Shown here in pieces: positions 48,446-60,019 of a DNA stretch of 64,000 nucleotides (within the stretch, counting starts at the first letter, position 1; every line of letters starts with the position of its first letter). Source of the DNA: Cryptomeria japonica (Eukaryota > Streptophyta > Pinopsida > Cupressales > Cupressaceae); contig NC_081414.1 of assembly GCF_030272615.1 (NCBI RefSeq), positions 311,166,164-311,230,163 of the forward strand, written 5' to 3'. The notes below the pieces were generated by a model, which ran no database searches, was not told where the DNA came from, and was given only the letters and a program-made list of their open reading frames with translations. The translations under genes were made by a program, and so were the position numbers.

Positions 48446-49710
48446 TACTTCCTTTACATACTCTGACAGATAAATATTCCACCATCTAATTGTTGGACCT
48501 ATAACCCAATGAAAAAATTAATCTCACCAATAAGAGACATCTCAAATTCTTTCTTCATCTCCTCAATAAACACCATACATAAATCATCATCACCTCCAAA
48601 AATTATATCATCTACAAATACTTTAGCTATCAATAATTTGTCTCCATCAATCTTAAGATATATGTTACTGTCCTCACTAGTACGCTGGAATCCTATCTTA
48701 ATCAGGTGTGCATGCAATCTTTCAAACCATGCTCTCGGTGCCTACTTCAATCCATACAGTGCCTTATGTAACTTCCAAACCATATCTTTATCCTTAGACA
48801 AAGCAAATCCATCTAGTTGTTCTATGTACACTTCTTCCTCAAGGATGCCATTAAGAAAAGTTGATTTAACATCCATCTGGTAGACCTTAAATCCTTTAAA
48901 TGCACCATAAGAAAGTAACATTCTTACTCCTTCCAATCTTGCCACAGGTGTAAAGGTTTCTCCATAATCTTCTCCTTCTTCTTGTGCATAGCCTTTGCAT
49001 ACCAACCTTGCTTTATTCCTCACAACCTTGCCTTCTTCATTCAACTTGTTTCTAAAGACCCATTTCGTTTCAATCACATTCTTGTCTTCCGGTCTGGGAA
49101 CAAGTGTCCATGTTTTGTTCTTCTCTATCTGATCCAATTCTTCATTCATAGCATTGATCCAATCATCATCTTTCAATTCCTCTCTGACTGTTTTAGGTTC
49201 AATAGTTGAAATCAAACAAGAATTTTCTCTGATTTTCCTCCTTGTTTGTACACCAGCATTCTTATCTCCAATAATTTGTTCTTCTAAATGTTTCAATCTG
49301 ACATACCTTGGTATTACCGGTTTTGGTGTTGTGCCTTCTACTTTTCGTTCTTCATCTTCTTCATCACTATCTTCATTTACCAGTTGAGCACATATTTCTG
49401 CATTGTTATGCTCATCATTCTTTTGTACCTCTGGTTCAATGAACACAACTTTATCTTCATCTTTCTTAGGTTCAAATCTGCTGGTCTCATCAAATTTCTC
49501 AGAGAGTTCATCTACCTTCGCATTAGCACTCTCAATGATCTTTTTTGTGCTTTTGTTATAACATTTGAAAGCCTTACTCTTCGTAGAGTAACCAAGAAAA
49601 ATACCTTTATCACATTTTGCGTCAAACTTCCCAGTGTAATCATCACATTTAATGAAACATCTACTCCCAAAAAATTTAAAGTAACTTACAGTAGAGTCTT
49701 TCCATGCCAT
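48446..49710 (-). pseudogene. pol: E5 reverse transcriptase
   Basis: Copia [66 protein letters not shown] (usual DVKSAFLNG), [11 protein letters not shown] then a TAG, and FVDDIIFGG as the catalytic box near 48600. Frame differs from integrase (shift near 49720) and from RNase H (shift near 48480). Confidence 0.88.
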
Positions 49711-50452
49711 AATTCATAAGGTATTTTGTTGCTACCTCTCTTGACAAGTACCTAGTTCAAATGTAAACAACAGTGCTAACTGCTTCTCTCCAAAACATCT
49801 TTTGTACTTCACCTTGAATCAACATGGTTCTAGTAGCTTGGACAATTGTTCTATTCATTCTCTCTGCTATCCCATTTTGTTGTGGAGTTCTAGGAGCCGA
49901 CATCTACCTCTTGATTCCATGTTCATCACAGAACTTCACAAATTCATCATAAGTCAATTCTCCTCCCTAGTCGGATCTTAAACATTTCAAATTCTTCCCA
50001 GTTTCTTTCTCAACTAAAGCTTTGAATGCTTTGAATTTACTAGATGCCTTTGACTTTTCTCTCAGAAAATTCACCCACATCATTTTGGAAAAATCATCAG
50101 TGAAATTCATGAAATGTCTATCACCAAAATAACTCTTAGTCCTCATAGGACAACAAAGATCAGTATGAACCTAATCAAGAATATTTTCTGAAGAGAAAGA
50201 CTTACTCTTGAAAGATACAGAAGTCATCTTACCCATCTGATAGTCTTTGCATAACACATTATCTGGTTTAACAAGCTGGGGCAAACCTCTCACAATGATA
50301 GACTTACTAACCTTTATCAAATTATCAAAATTTACATGACAAAATCTCTTGTGCCATAACCAGTTGTCTTCAATCTTTGCCACCAAACAAATATTCACAT
50401 TAGTAATCAGATAAAAAAGATTACCTCTTGTCTGATTTCCAATAGCAATCAA
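49711..50452 (-). pseudogene. pol: E5 integrase
   Basis: GAG_pre-integrase segment with WLWHKRFCHVNFDNL. DDE core in the - strand: HTDLCCPM after a TAG, CLRSD followed by TAG then GGEL, and TPQQNGIAERMNRTI with the Glu. Stops are in place of glutamines or tryptophan. Confidence 0.85.
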
Positions 50453-51854
50453 TTATCCATTATTTCAAAGAATCTTGCACGCTCCATTTTTAAATTCTAG
50501 AAGATAACCCTTATCATTTAGTTGACCAACACTCAAAAGGTTATGTTTTAATTCATCAACCCAAAAGACTTCATCTGCATTGCTTTTACCATTTAATAAA
50601 ATATTTCCTTTGCCTTTAACCTTGTAGGGTGAGTTGTTTCCAAATCTTACCACATCGCCATCAAATTATTCAAGTGATAAGAACTTGTTTCTATCACCGG
50701 TCATGTGGTGTGAGCAACCACTGTCTATTATCCATTCATCACTTCTATCCATGTGAGACACCAATGCCTTTTCATCAGTTAGATCTTCCTTCACAACAAC
50801 AAACACTATCTCCTCATTATCATCTTCTTCAAATTCTTCATCAGTCACACCTTCATCCACTGCAACATAGCAATGTTTATGTCCTTTTCCTTTAAATTTT
50901 ATGAACTTCTCTTTCTTATCAGTGTTAGGACAATTAGTAGCAATCTGTCCAATTTTATTGCAAGAGAAACACTTCAAGGGTAATTTACCTTTATACTTAC
51001 CAGTACCTCTAGGAAACTTCTTAGCCAACAATGCCTCAAGTTCCATTAGATGATCTTCATTATCATCCCCAATTCTGCTACCACCATGACTCGACCTGCA
51101 GTCATGATTATGACAAATATCCTCTCCTTGTCTAATAGATGTACCAGTAATATAAGCTTTGAAAGTAGATTCAAACGGTTTTGAAACAATGTTATCAAAA
51201 ATGTTTAACTCAAATGCAGTCAACTTTCCAATGAGAGAATCAATAATGACTTTATCTTTAGAAATAGATCTAGGTTATTGAATTGCAGAAACACTAATAG
51301 CATATTGTGGTAGAAGAGTTCTAATAATTTTACTAACAACAATATCATCATCAATCTTACCTCTGACACTCTTAATACCACCTAGAACTTCTTTAATCAT
51401 TTGACCATATTGTGAAATGTTCTCACCATCAACCATTTTCATGTCATCAAATTTGTCTCTTAGACTTTCTTCCTTTACTTTTTGAACATGTTCATCTTCT
51501 CCATAAATCAATTGTAATTTCTCCCATACCTCAGCTGTAGTTTCTAATCCATGAACATCTATATACTAAGTCAGATAAAGTACTTACATTGCTTCCAAGG
51601 CTTGAATGTTTTCGTGTTGTTCTTTAAGATCATCTGGTGTCAAGGGGTTGGTAGTAGGATCAACATACTTATTCACCACATGATTCCAATACAGAGCACC
51701 CAATCCTTTAATATATATCTTCATCTGGTCTTTCCATGTCCGGTAATTATCCTTGGTAAACTTGGGACCCTCCTTCTTCATCATCTTTCTTTAGGATCTT
51801 TCCCTCAAGTTGTTAAGATTTCTACACATAGAGGACCAACACTTTGATTCCAAT
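50453..51854 (-). pseudogene. gag: E5 gag and protease
   Basis: The gag start near 51784 (KFTKDNYRTWKDQMKIYIKG) is close to the primer-binding site. Capsid part GENISQYGQMIKEVLGGIKS, zinc knuckle CFSCNKIGQIATNC in which the usual His is Gln, and protease WIIDSGCSHHMTGD with D-S-G. FWVDELKHNLLSVGQLNDKG follows. Stops near 51275 and 50666 break it, but the frame is constant. Confidence 0.86.
51841..51852 (-). other. E5 primer-binding site, degenerate
   Basis: - strand TGGAATCAAAGT, differing from TGGTATCAGAGC at three places, 2 bp inside the LTR. Position matches E4. Confidence 0.75.
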
Positions 51855-52984
51855 TGTTAATCTTAGAGGATCTAGTTAATACTGAGAGGGGGGTGAATCA
51901 GTATTAACAACAATTTCAAACTTAAAACTCAACCTTATTAAACTTCATCAAATCAACCATAGAGCAGTAATAAACTCTTTACCAGTATGGGTAACCACTG
52001 TTAATCATCTGCTAAAGTGATTTATCATGTATGCACATCAAGTGTTCATATACCATGCATTAACTGAAAAATAAACATAACAACACATAAGAACATTCAC
52101 CATATGAACACCATATTTTTCACATGGAAACCCAAATAGGGAAAAATGAATTGGTACCCACAAATATTTTGCACTCTTTCGAAATGCACCTTATTAGGAG
52201 CCAAGCCCGATTAAAAGCTTGCAATGATGCTCTATTAGGAGCAGACCCTGTTAGGAGTCACCTGGTTAAGGGATTTAGATAATGAGCACTATTAGGAGCT
52301 ATGACCTGTTAGGATCAACCTCCGAAGAGGATTTAACACTTAGATGTTGAGCTACCCGGTTAAGGGATTTTATCTACTGCAATTGTTAGAGAACAACAGT
52401 GAATGATCTAGGTATAGCACTTAAATGCTTGCTTGATCAAATCCATTTATACCTCAAATTTGCAACACTCTGGCCGATCTCTTACACCCTGGTTTGGCTT
52501 CACACACTTCTCAAAACCACCAACACAACAAACATCAACTGTACTGACCTAAATAACCTCTACAACTTAGTCAGTTACAAAACCCTAAGACTTACATCAT
52601 AGATCATCACAGATCTTTACAACTCATTACAGATCATCATATGGATCATTACAATCAATTACAAATCAATATCAATCATTGAGTGATCGTAACTCATCAC
52701 AACAACTTGATCTGATACAAAGTCAAACCCTTAGCTCATTCTGCTAAGCACTTTTCACATTCCCAAGAAATTCCATCTTTATCGCGCTAAAACATGATTC
52801 AAACACTTCACGCGGGTTGTGTCACGTTACCACCAACATATGAACTTGATGTAGATCACCGCTAAACCAAAAATCATTACCGGTTAAGAGAATTATTTAC
52901 CAGAACCCTAGCAAAAATATCACAGAAATCATAAACATGACTTCTAATAACCAAAACATGATGCAGTTCCGGTCATATACATAT
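51855..52984 (-). repeat. E5 5' LTR, cut by E6
   Basis: Matches 45789-46955. The remaining 333 bp (equivalent of 46956-47288) should lie right of E6. CATAT at 52980-52984 is the expected target duplication of E6. Confidence 0.9.
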
Positions 52985-53010
52985 TGTAGACACCCAAAAT
53001 TGTCCAGTCT

Positions 53011-53243
53011 AATTAAATAAATATTTTATTTATTTAATTATCTAAGCCTAATTCTTCTATTAATTAAATAAATCTTTATTTATTTAATTAATTCATTTAT
53101 CCTCTTCTAGCCTTATTTCTCATTTAAATAAATACATCTATTTATTTAAATTATCCTTTTCCTAAATTAAATAAATATCTTATTTATTTAATTGATCCCA
53201 CTTCTTCTATTAATTAAATAAATCTTTATTTTATTTAATTAAT
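53011..53243 (+). repeat. Five AT-rich inverted repeats in E6 U3
   Basis: Near-palindromes of 29-35 bp at 53011-53039, 53059-53093, 53122-53151, 53165-53193 and 53209-53243, each built on AATTAAATAAAT and its complement. Separated by CT-rich spacers. Confidence 0.8.
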
Positions 53244-53403
53244 TCATTAACCTTTTCTACCCATGACACATGTCATTCATCTCTTAATTCATACACTACC
53301 TACCCCTTTTATTATTTTATTATTTCTTGTACCTACCGTCTAATCATAGCCGACCTCCTTTTACACCTCTCAATCTTAACCCTCAATTTCTTATTGTGTC
53401 TTC

Positions 53404-53411
53404 TATATAAG
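53404..53411 (+). promoter_or_regulatory. TATA box of E6 LTR
   Basis: TATATAAG-type element after CTTC, about 360 bp before the LTR end. It fits the U3/R border on the + strand. Confidence 0.65.
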
Positions 53412-53768
53412 GAGATGCCTCCTTCATTATCAAACCCTAATCATTCATTCTAATCAATCATCTTCAGGACTTGACTACACTGCGATCCTACTTGCAACCA
53501 CATTCCGTTCTTTGTTGAGCTCTTGTGCACATAAAATCTGAGAGCAAATATATCAAGCAAGATCAATGGAGATAGGAAGAATGGAGATCCAAACCCTATT
53601 GGACATGTGATGGTATAATCTTTGTGATTTCGTTTAATTTGCATTGTCTTAAGTAATCTTCATATGTTATGGTGGATCTTTGTTGTTGTTAGGTTAGGGT
53701 TTTGTGGTTGAATTCATTTAGCCTTTCAATATCGTTATTATTGTTATCCATTTTCACCATATACATTT

Positions 53769-53786
53769 TGGTAGCAGCAGTCAGCA
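53769..53786 (+). other. E6 putative primer-binding site
   Basis: TGGTAGCAGCAGTCAGCA starts 3 bp after the LTR end. It starts with TGG as expected; the tRNA was not identified. Confidence 0.5.
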
Positions 53787-55425
53787 GCGATGGCCTTTGT
53801 TCACAGATTCGACCGCGTTCACCGATTTCAGAGGCCAGCAGAGGCAGGAGAGCCGGTAAGTACCGCGAAACCTCCTTGTACTTTGATGCATTTATTGTTG
53901 TCAATAATGCATGGAAGATAGGGCAATAAATGCGCTTTGGGTTAGGGTCCAAAAATGTCAAAAAACGTCCAAGCGCGTCTGCGTTGGTGCCAGGTGCGTC
54001 TATGCTCGCAAGGCGCGTCTGTGTTGGTGCCAAGCACATTTGTGATGGAAACCGCGTCTGTGCTAAATGCGGCCACGTTTTTTATTTTCTGGCGCGTCTG
54101 CGACATCTAAAATCGCGTCTGTGTTATTGGCAGTATTTTATTTTGCAGGTTCCGGGAATCGCATTTGGGTTATTAAGTCGCATCTGCGGTGCTTTTAGTC
54201 GCGTCTGTGTCCAGACGTCGCGTCTACGTTCTAGAGCCGCGTCTGTGTCTCACAGAACCGTGTCTACGTCAAGAAGTCGCGTCTGTGTTGAGGGTAATCA
54301 CGTCTGTGTTCACCGGTTTCAAATTTTGGGTTTATTCATTTAGTTTTGGGTTTTGCATTTAAAGTTTCAGATCCTGTTTATTTGGAGCTAACATTTTCAG
54401 ATCTAGCTAACGAAATTGGTGCAGCTTGTCTTGAAAGAAAAATCGTTTGGTTGAAGGCCCCTATTTCACCAAGTTTTTTGGATCTAAAATTTACCTAACT
54501 TGTGTGCTTGCAGGAAGGGGTGATTATTTGAAACAATCCAAACTACTAACAACTCTTTGTTGCAGGTCCTTGGCAAGGGTTTTTGGATTTTTTATTTTTT
54601 TTTATTGTGTGCCTTGTTTTCATAGACTAGCAAACACTTCAATTGGTGCACTAAAATTGAATCATTGTCTTTTGTGTCTTGAGCAATAGGCTCTTTTTGT
54701 TTAATCTTTAGAGGGTCTGTCTTCCCATGTGGTCATTAGGACTACTAGTGAGAAGAGAACAACCCAAGTGGTAGCGAGGAAAACCCACCTCTTCCGAACC
54801 ACTATAAACAACTATATTCATGGTGAAAACTATGGATAACGTGTGCTGATTAGTTCATACCGACACTATGTCTCCCCATAAACCCGTTTGATCAAATTTA
54901 TTTGATCAGTTGTAGGGTGTAACCCCTACCGGCTGGAAGCCTTCTGTATTTACAGAGTTGAAAGTGCCGCATGTATGGCCACACGAGTGGATGCCCTCAC
55001 TAGCACCTTTTTGTTTTAGAAGCCCAAATCCTTCTAGTTGTTGGGGTAGGAGGTCGGACCTCTGGTAGCAGTCCACACACATACGGTTCTTAGTAGAGAT
55101 ACAAAGTTCACCACGGGGAGTTTTCGTGGGGATTGATGCTTGGCTGACCTGAGAAGTAAGTGTCGAGGGTGGGGCCAGTGAGGTCAAGCATCTAAGTATC
55201 CGCTCTGAATAGCATAGCCTCAGGGGTAAAACCCCATGTGGGATCAACAACTATTGTCTTGGCCAACCATAAGAATTGTGCTTGACTTATTTTAAACATT
55301 CAAAACATTCAAGACCAAACAGCAAAACATTGTGTCTTTTGTGTCTTCAAGTGTATGCAAAACATTTTCACATCAAACAACACACTTTTTATTGGAGTCA
55401 TTTGAGTCTAGACACTTGCAAACAT
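53787..55425 (+). other. E6 leader region
   Basis: Long untranslated leader. Its first part carries the CGCGTCTG array. The rest (54400-55425) has no frame I accept on either strand. It ends where E7 begins in reverse direction. Confidence 0.55.
53965..54325 (+). repeat. CGCGTCTGTGTT motif array in E6 leader
   Basis: About 13 copies or near copies of CGCGTCTGTGTT (variants CGTCTACG, CATCTGCG) at irregular 20-50 bp spacing, in otherwise AT-rich surroundings. Local CpG density is high. Confidence 0.8.
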
Positions 55426-57511
55426 TATATAAAGGACCATCAGGTGCCCTGATAGTTTCACTGGAATCAAATGTGATGGAAGGTTCTTTAGGGATTTTCT
55501 GCTATTCCACAAAGTTAATCACATTCGGAGTCATAGACACAAGACTATCAGGCGAGAAAGAGGAATCATTAGTCTCAATCACATTAGAGGTATGAGAAGG
55601 TAATGGATTAGTAAAAATCTTAAGATTTTGGTTAGGAGGAGCTACAGATGTGTTGCCTTTATCATTCACACCAGAAATAGAGATAGTATTATTATCAATC
55701 AAATCTTGAATTTTACCCTTTAAAGCAAAACATTTTTCGGTATCATGCCCAGGTTGACGATGAAATTGACAAAAAGATTTGTTATCAAAATAGGGTGAAT
55801 TAATCTTTGTAGGATCTATTTGCCTTATAGGAGGGAGAGTAAGCACATTTTGTTCCAATAACTTATTCATAATACTATGCAATGATTCATTCAAAGGAGT
55901 AAACTTTCTTTCTTTCTTGAAAAACTTAGAAATAGGAGGCACACCTGATGCTGCATTCACATTGTTGTTGATGATGTTTTCATTGAATTTAATAGACTCT
56001 CTGTTCGGTTTAAACTTCCCAAATGGTTGTTGACTACTATCACCCTTATCACTCAGAGCCATAGGATTTTCTTGTTCCATTTGACTCACAGTCAATTGAT
56101 AATTGTGAAGAGTTGCGCACAACTGTTGGAAAGAAGTAAACTCAGAAAATAGAAGTTTTTCTCTAATATCTTTTTGTAAATTAGAAATAAAGATTCTTTG
56201 AATATCATTGTCAGGTACTGGAAAAGAAATTTGAGCACACAAATGCTTATATCTACCAATGAAATCAGTCACTTTTTCTTTAACACCTTGTTTACAATGC
56301 ATTAAATCAATCAAAGTAACTTTAGGACTTATATTGTTTTGAAATTGTTGAATAAAAGAATTTGCAAGTTGTTGGAAAGAAGTAATAGAATAGGAAGGCA
56401 ACGAGCAATACCATTATAGAGCCTTATCTCTTAATGTTCTAGTAAACAGTTTTGCAAGCAACCTTTGTTCATAAGCAAAATCGGTACATATTGTTTGAAA
56501 GGTCTTAACATGTGTTAGAGGATCACCTTTACCATTATAAAGCTCCAATTGCGGGATTTCAACATGTTTAGGGGGAATAGCTCGAACAATGTCAAGAGAA
56601 AGTGGGCTCGCAACATCAAATGTGGGCACACTAAACTTAGATTGATTCATAGAGGCAATTTGTTGCTGTAAAGAAGAGACAGTTTGTGCAAGATTGTTAA
56701 TGGTCGCTTCAGTCGAAGAGTTCATATTAGACGTGTTAGATTGTGATGGAGGTATTATGTTATTGAAAGAAGGTATTGATTGAGAGTAAGGTGGTGGAAC
56801 ACTATGATAGTTAGTCATAGGAGATGATTGGAAAGGAGGAACACTACAACGAGGAATGGAATGGTTAAATGAAATGCCCCCTTGCATCATGTTTATTTGT
56901 GGAGATATAATAGGAACACTCATTGAAGGAATGAATGAGGAAGTCGGATTGAATGAAGGAAGAGGATTGATTGAAGAAGAGGGATTTCCCCCATGACTGG
57001 TGATCATAGGTGGAATGTCTTGTATTGAAGTAGTCATTATGTTTGATGTAAAAGTAGGTATACTAGCAATAGGAGTTGTCAAAGGAATAGAATGATTAAC
57101 TTGAGTAGGAGGTTGTGTATAACCTAAGGTTTCAGCACAACTCTTCATAGGCATCACATTCGAATCCACAATGTGTGCAATACCATGCAAAATATCAATT
57201 CCATTCTTATCACTTTGAACCATACGTTTTAGACCCTCAATTAATGAGAGAGCTTCACTATCAGGGTATTCTTGAGACATCCATTGTCAAAAATCATCAA
57301 ATTGGTTATCCAATTTCAAAAGTTGTTCTACAGAAACCTCATGGAGAGCTTCTTCATCATTAAGAGGATTAGAGGAATTACCCATGTCCTCGTTAAAAAG
57401 GCCATTCAAATTAGGTTCCATCTCCTCAGTAATTAAACCTTGGAAAGACTTAATTCTAAGGCTTCGCCTAACGGGAATAGTGTAAGTAGGGCTTATTGTT
57501 GTAAAACTCAT
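55426..57511 (-). pseudogene. gag: E7 gag, nearly open
   Basis: A constant frame from ATG 57511 to TAG near 55502 with only two earlier stops (57287, near 56414) in about 670 codons. Order: charged N-terminus (VRRSLRIKSFQGL), Pro/Ser-rich linker, capsid (VEIPQLELYNGKGDPLTHVK, FQQLANSFIQQFQNN, GVKEKVTDFIGRYKHL) and zinc knuckle C-x2-H-x4-H-x4-C (CQFHRQPGHDTEKC) then IQDLIDNN. This CHHC knuckle fits Tat/Ogre-type gag. After the last TAG about 25 more residues (TIRAPDGPLY) lead toward protease before the break. Confidence 0.85.
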
Positions 57512-58674
57512 GCACTAAAAAGAGAGAGAAGATTTTGAATTTAGAAGTAGCAAATTTCAATAAAATCAGCCAATCTCCTAGATTTAAGCTGTTAAATGCA
57601 ATCAGGACAATCTCCCAAAATTTCAGAAAAAATGTCGGGGACTGTGGCGCACGGAGTGCACACGGTCCTCGCAACTTTTTTTGAAATTTTCAGAGATGAA
57701 AGTTATGATGATTTTAAAGCTAATCTGAAAAAATTGAGTGATTTTACGATCTGTAGATAGGCCAAATTAAAGTTGCAATCTCAAAATTGAACCCTACCAA
57801 GATTGTTGAAAAATGCAAAATTTGAATTTTGAAATAGAGAGGGAAACTGAAATTTTGAATTTTATGTTTTTAGAGGGAATACCAAAAGCAATGCAAGCTT
57901 TGAAATTTAAAAATTGACTCGATTTCACGCAAAATTCAATTTTGAAAGCAGAAATCAAAGTTGTTGCACTTAAACACTTAATTTCAAAAGTCACAAACTG
58001 CAAGAATTTGAATAAAGCACTGAAATTTCAAATGAATGCCAACACACTTTTCAGATATAGGACTGTAAGAAACACAATTTTAACACAAATTTCAATTTCA
58101 ACAATTTTTGAATGATTATAAGCCCTAATCCAAGCAATCACTAGACCAAATTTGACTTTAATTTTGAAAGTGTTAGAATTAATGAAATCAGCCAAGATTC
58201 TGGATTCTAGCAGAAAAATACAATAAGATCCAGCTCCCGAATTTTTGGAAAAAATGTCGGGGACGATGGCGCTCGGGGTGCACACGGTCCTCGCAACTTT
58301 TTTCAAAATTTTCAGGGATGAGAGATATTGTGATTTTGTTGCGGAATCCAAAGTTACAGTCGATTTGGAGGTGTTTTGATTAGTGAAATCATCGGTCAAA
58401 GGTTGAATCAAGAGGGTTTTTAAAAATTAGGGTTTTGACACTTAACCACTTAATTTTCAGAATTAAAGCACAAATATGATTTGACAATTTGCAATAGAAG
58501 AGTAGATCTGAAACAAGCATTATCAATTAAACATTTCACAAGCTCAATTACTAAAAAGGAAATTTAGGGTTTTTATGCAATTAACCTCTAAAATTTGCAA
58601 AAGATCAAACAAGGAAATGTAATTAAGGAATCCAATTTTTCAGATCTAACCATGAATAATCAGAATTAGGATGT
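57512..58674 (-). other. E7 leader
   Basis: AT-rich leader between primer-binding site and gag. It holds two copies of the GC-rich motif GGAC-x-TGGCGC..GGTCCTC (57639 and 58261), each followed by TTTT..AAATTTTCAG. No accepted ORF. Confidence 0.6.
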
Positions 58675-58693
58675 TCACATTGGGTTCACCAAA
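58675..58693 (-). other. E7 primer-binding site
   Basis: - strand TGGTGAACCCAATGTG after TTT following the LTR end TTTACA. The tRNA was not identified. Confidence 0.6.
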
Positions 58694-59559
58694 ATGTAAA
58701 GCGAAAAAATTGAACCCTAGGTGTTCCTCCCCCCCCACTCTAAGGAGAGAGAAAGGAGGGTCACTAGGGTTGACGGTTTTCACTTAGGAGGGACTTTACA
58801 TTCAAAAGAGGGGTTGAAACTCACAAGATCCAATCCCACACAATGCAAGATTGAATTCTAGATGAGTTTCAAGGGTTGTGACATCAAGGATACCCTCTTT
58901 TGTAAAGAATGTAGATAGAATGATTGAACTAGGAATGCATGTAAAGTAGGAAAGATTCACTTATAGGCAGAGATAGGGATACAGGATGAAGCTACGGACC
59001 TAGAATTAGTAGTAAAATGTCGAGACAGTGCTGTTCTGCAAATCTGAGCGAAAGTTGTCGGGACGATGGCGCCCGGAGTGCACACGGTCCTCCGAAAAAT
59101 CCGCGAAACGAAGGGGGATCTGTTCGTCTCTGCACAAGGATTCCAGATCTTCAATTACAGCTACGTACCTGCAACCTACACACAGAAAAGAGAGGACAAT
59201 TGGGGGGTTAGGGATTAGGGGTTTGCCTTTAGGTCAAACCCCAGTTTTGGAATTAACCAAGAAATGAGAATGTTGTAAATGTAAATGTTTGTAATGTAAA
59301 CAAGTACCGATACCTTGTCGTAAGAATGTTTGTATTCTTACATGCGAAGGTGTAATGATGATGTATGTTGTAAGTGATCTCCTCTTCAATGGTTGAATCC
59401 TTGTCTTGAATGCAACACCTAGCCTTGAATGGAGACTTAGAATACTCAATTGCTTGAAGGAATGCTTGAATGCTTGAATGTTTGAATGTTTGAATATCGC
59501 TTCCGCACCTTGCTCTTGCTTCTTTTCCTTCTTTTTTTTTTCTAGGAGAGGAAAAGTGG

Positions 59560-59567
59560 TTTATATA
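59560..59567 (-). promoter_or_regulatory. TATA box of E7 LTR
   Basis: - strand TATATAAA (in GTATATAAACC), with a C/T-rich stretch after it, about 390 bp from the LTR start. Confidence 0.65.
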
Positions 59568-59689
59568 CTTGTCAATTAGGGTTGAGAGACTGATTTTTCT
59601 AACCTTAGGCCAACCTAGGAACATTATTTTCCGAATTGCAAACTTAAAGACCCGATGCCCACAAGAGACCGGGCCCAAAAATAGGGCCA

Positions 59690-59781
59690 GGGACCAGCGC
59701 GCTGGGCGCCATGGTCCTGGGGGACTAGGGCACTGGGCGCCATGGTCCTGAAGGACCAGGGCACTGGGCGCCATGGTCCCA
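59690..59781. repeat. Three-unit GC-rich tandem repeat in E7 LTR
   Basis: Units of 30-31 bp share GGACYAG, GCRCTGGGCGCC and ATGGTCC. In reverse complement they resemble the motif at 57639, 58261 and 59061 (GGACNATGGCGCCC..GGTCC). Confidence 0.8.
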
Positions 59782-59953
59782 CCTCCCGGGATAGCAGGGT
59801 GCAAGGAAGGATTAGGCCAAGGTGCAAAAATATGCAGTTTTTGATGTCACAAGCAGGTTTCAGGGTCTCCATTCAGGTTCAACGTTGCGCCGCCATCGTG
59901 AAGACCCAAATGCAGTTGAAATTGCAAGTGTCATAATTTTAGGATGCTACACA

Positions 59954-60019
59954 ACCCTTGGTCTTCCATACTTTTTCCATTTTCATCTAGTCTCACACAT
60001 CTCGGTCAATACCTAGTTC
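59954..60019 (+). other. Short leader before E6 gag
   Basis: Begins right after the E7 LTR and leads to ATG 60020. Probably the last part of the E6 leader. Confidence 0.4.

Larger units (their letters stand above)
45789..52984 (-). mobile_element. E5: Ty1/Copia element
   Basis: LTRs at 45789-47288 and 51855-52984 (the latter cut by E6) flank gag, protease, integrase, RT and RNase H on -, the Copia order. ATTCA at 45784-45788 is the left target duplication. It lies in E4 in the opposite direction. Coding parts have stops and two frameshifts. Confidence 0.9.
52985..53765 (+). repeat. E6 5' LTR
   Basis: Starts TGTAGACACCC inside the E5 LTR and ends CCATATACA followed by TTTTGGTAGC, a layout like E2 and E7 where the LTR end is followed by TTTT(T)GG. 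781 bp. The second LTR copy is outside the window, so the right end is a judgement. Confidence 0.72.
55426..59953 (-). mobile_element. E7: Ty3/Gypsy fragment with 5' LTR and gag only
   Basis: On the - strand: LTR (59953 to 58695), primer-binding site, leader, gag, then sequence stops at about 55426 in the start of protease. There is no pol or 3' LTR in the window. Either a 3'-truncated insertion or remains of a deletion. Confidence 0.75.
58695..59953 (-). repeat. E7 5' LTR
   Basis: On + TGTAAAGCG to GCTACACA, 1259 bp; on - it starts TGTGTAGCATCC and ends TTTACA. A - strand TATA (59560-59567) and one copy of the GC-rich motif plus a three-unit array lie inside. No second copy in the window. 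Confidence 0.75.

Noticed and set aside
46373-52602. Small + strand ORFs at 46373-46576 and 52399-52602 with the same protein
   Set aside because: They are the two LTR copies of E5, antisense to the element; similarity comes from LTR duplication, not coding selection.
53930-54343. + strand ORF of 137 codons rich in Cys/Arg
   Set aside because: It is the translation of the CGCGTCTG array; repeats are not in constant phase and no domain is seen.
54906-55250. - strand ORF in the E6 leader
   Set aside because: No domain, and not in line with E7 gag across the junction near 55426.
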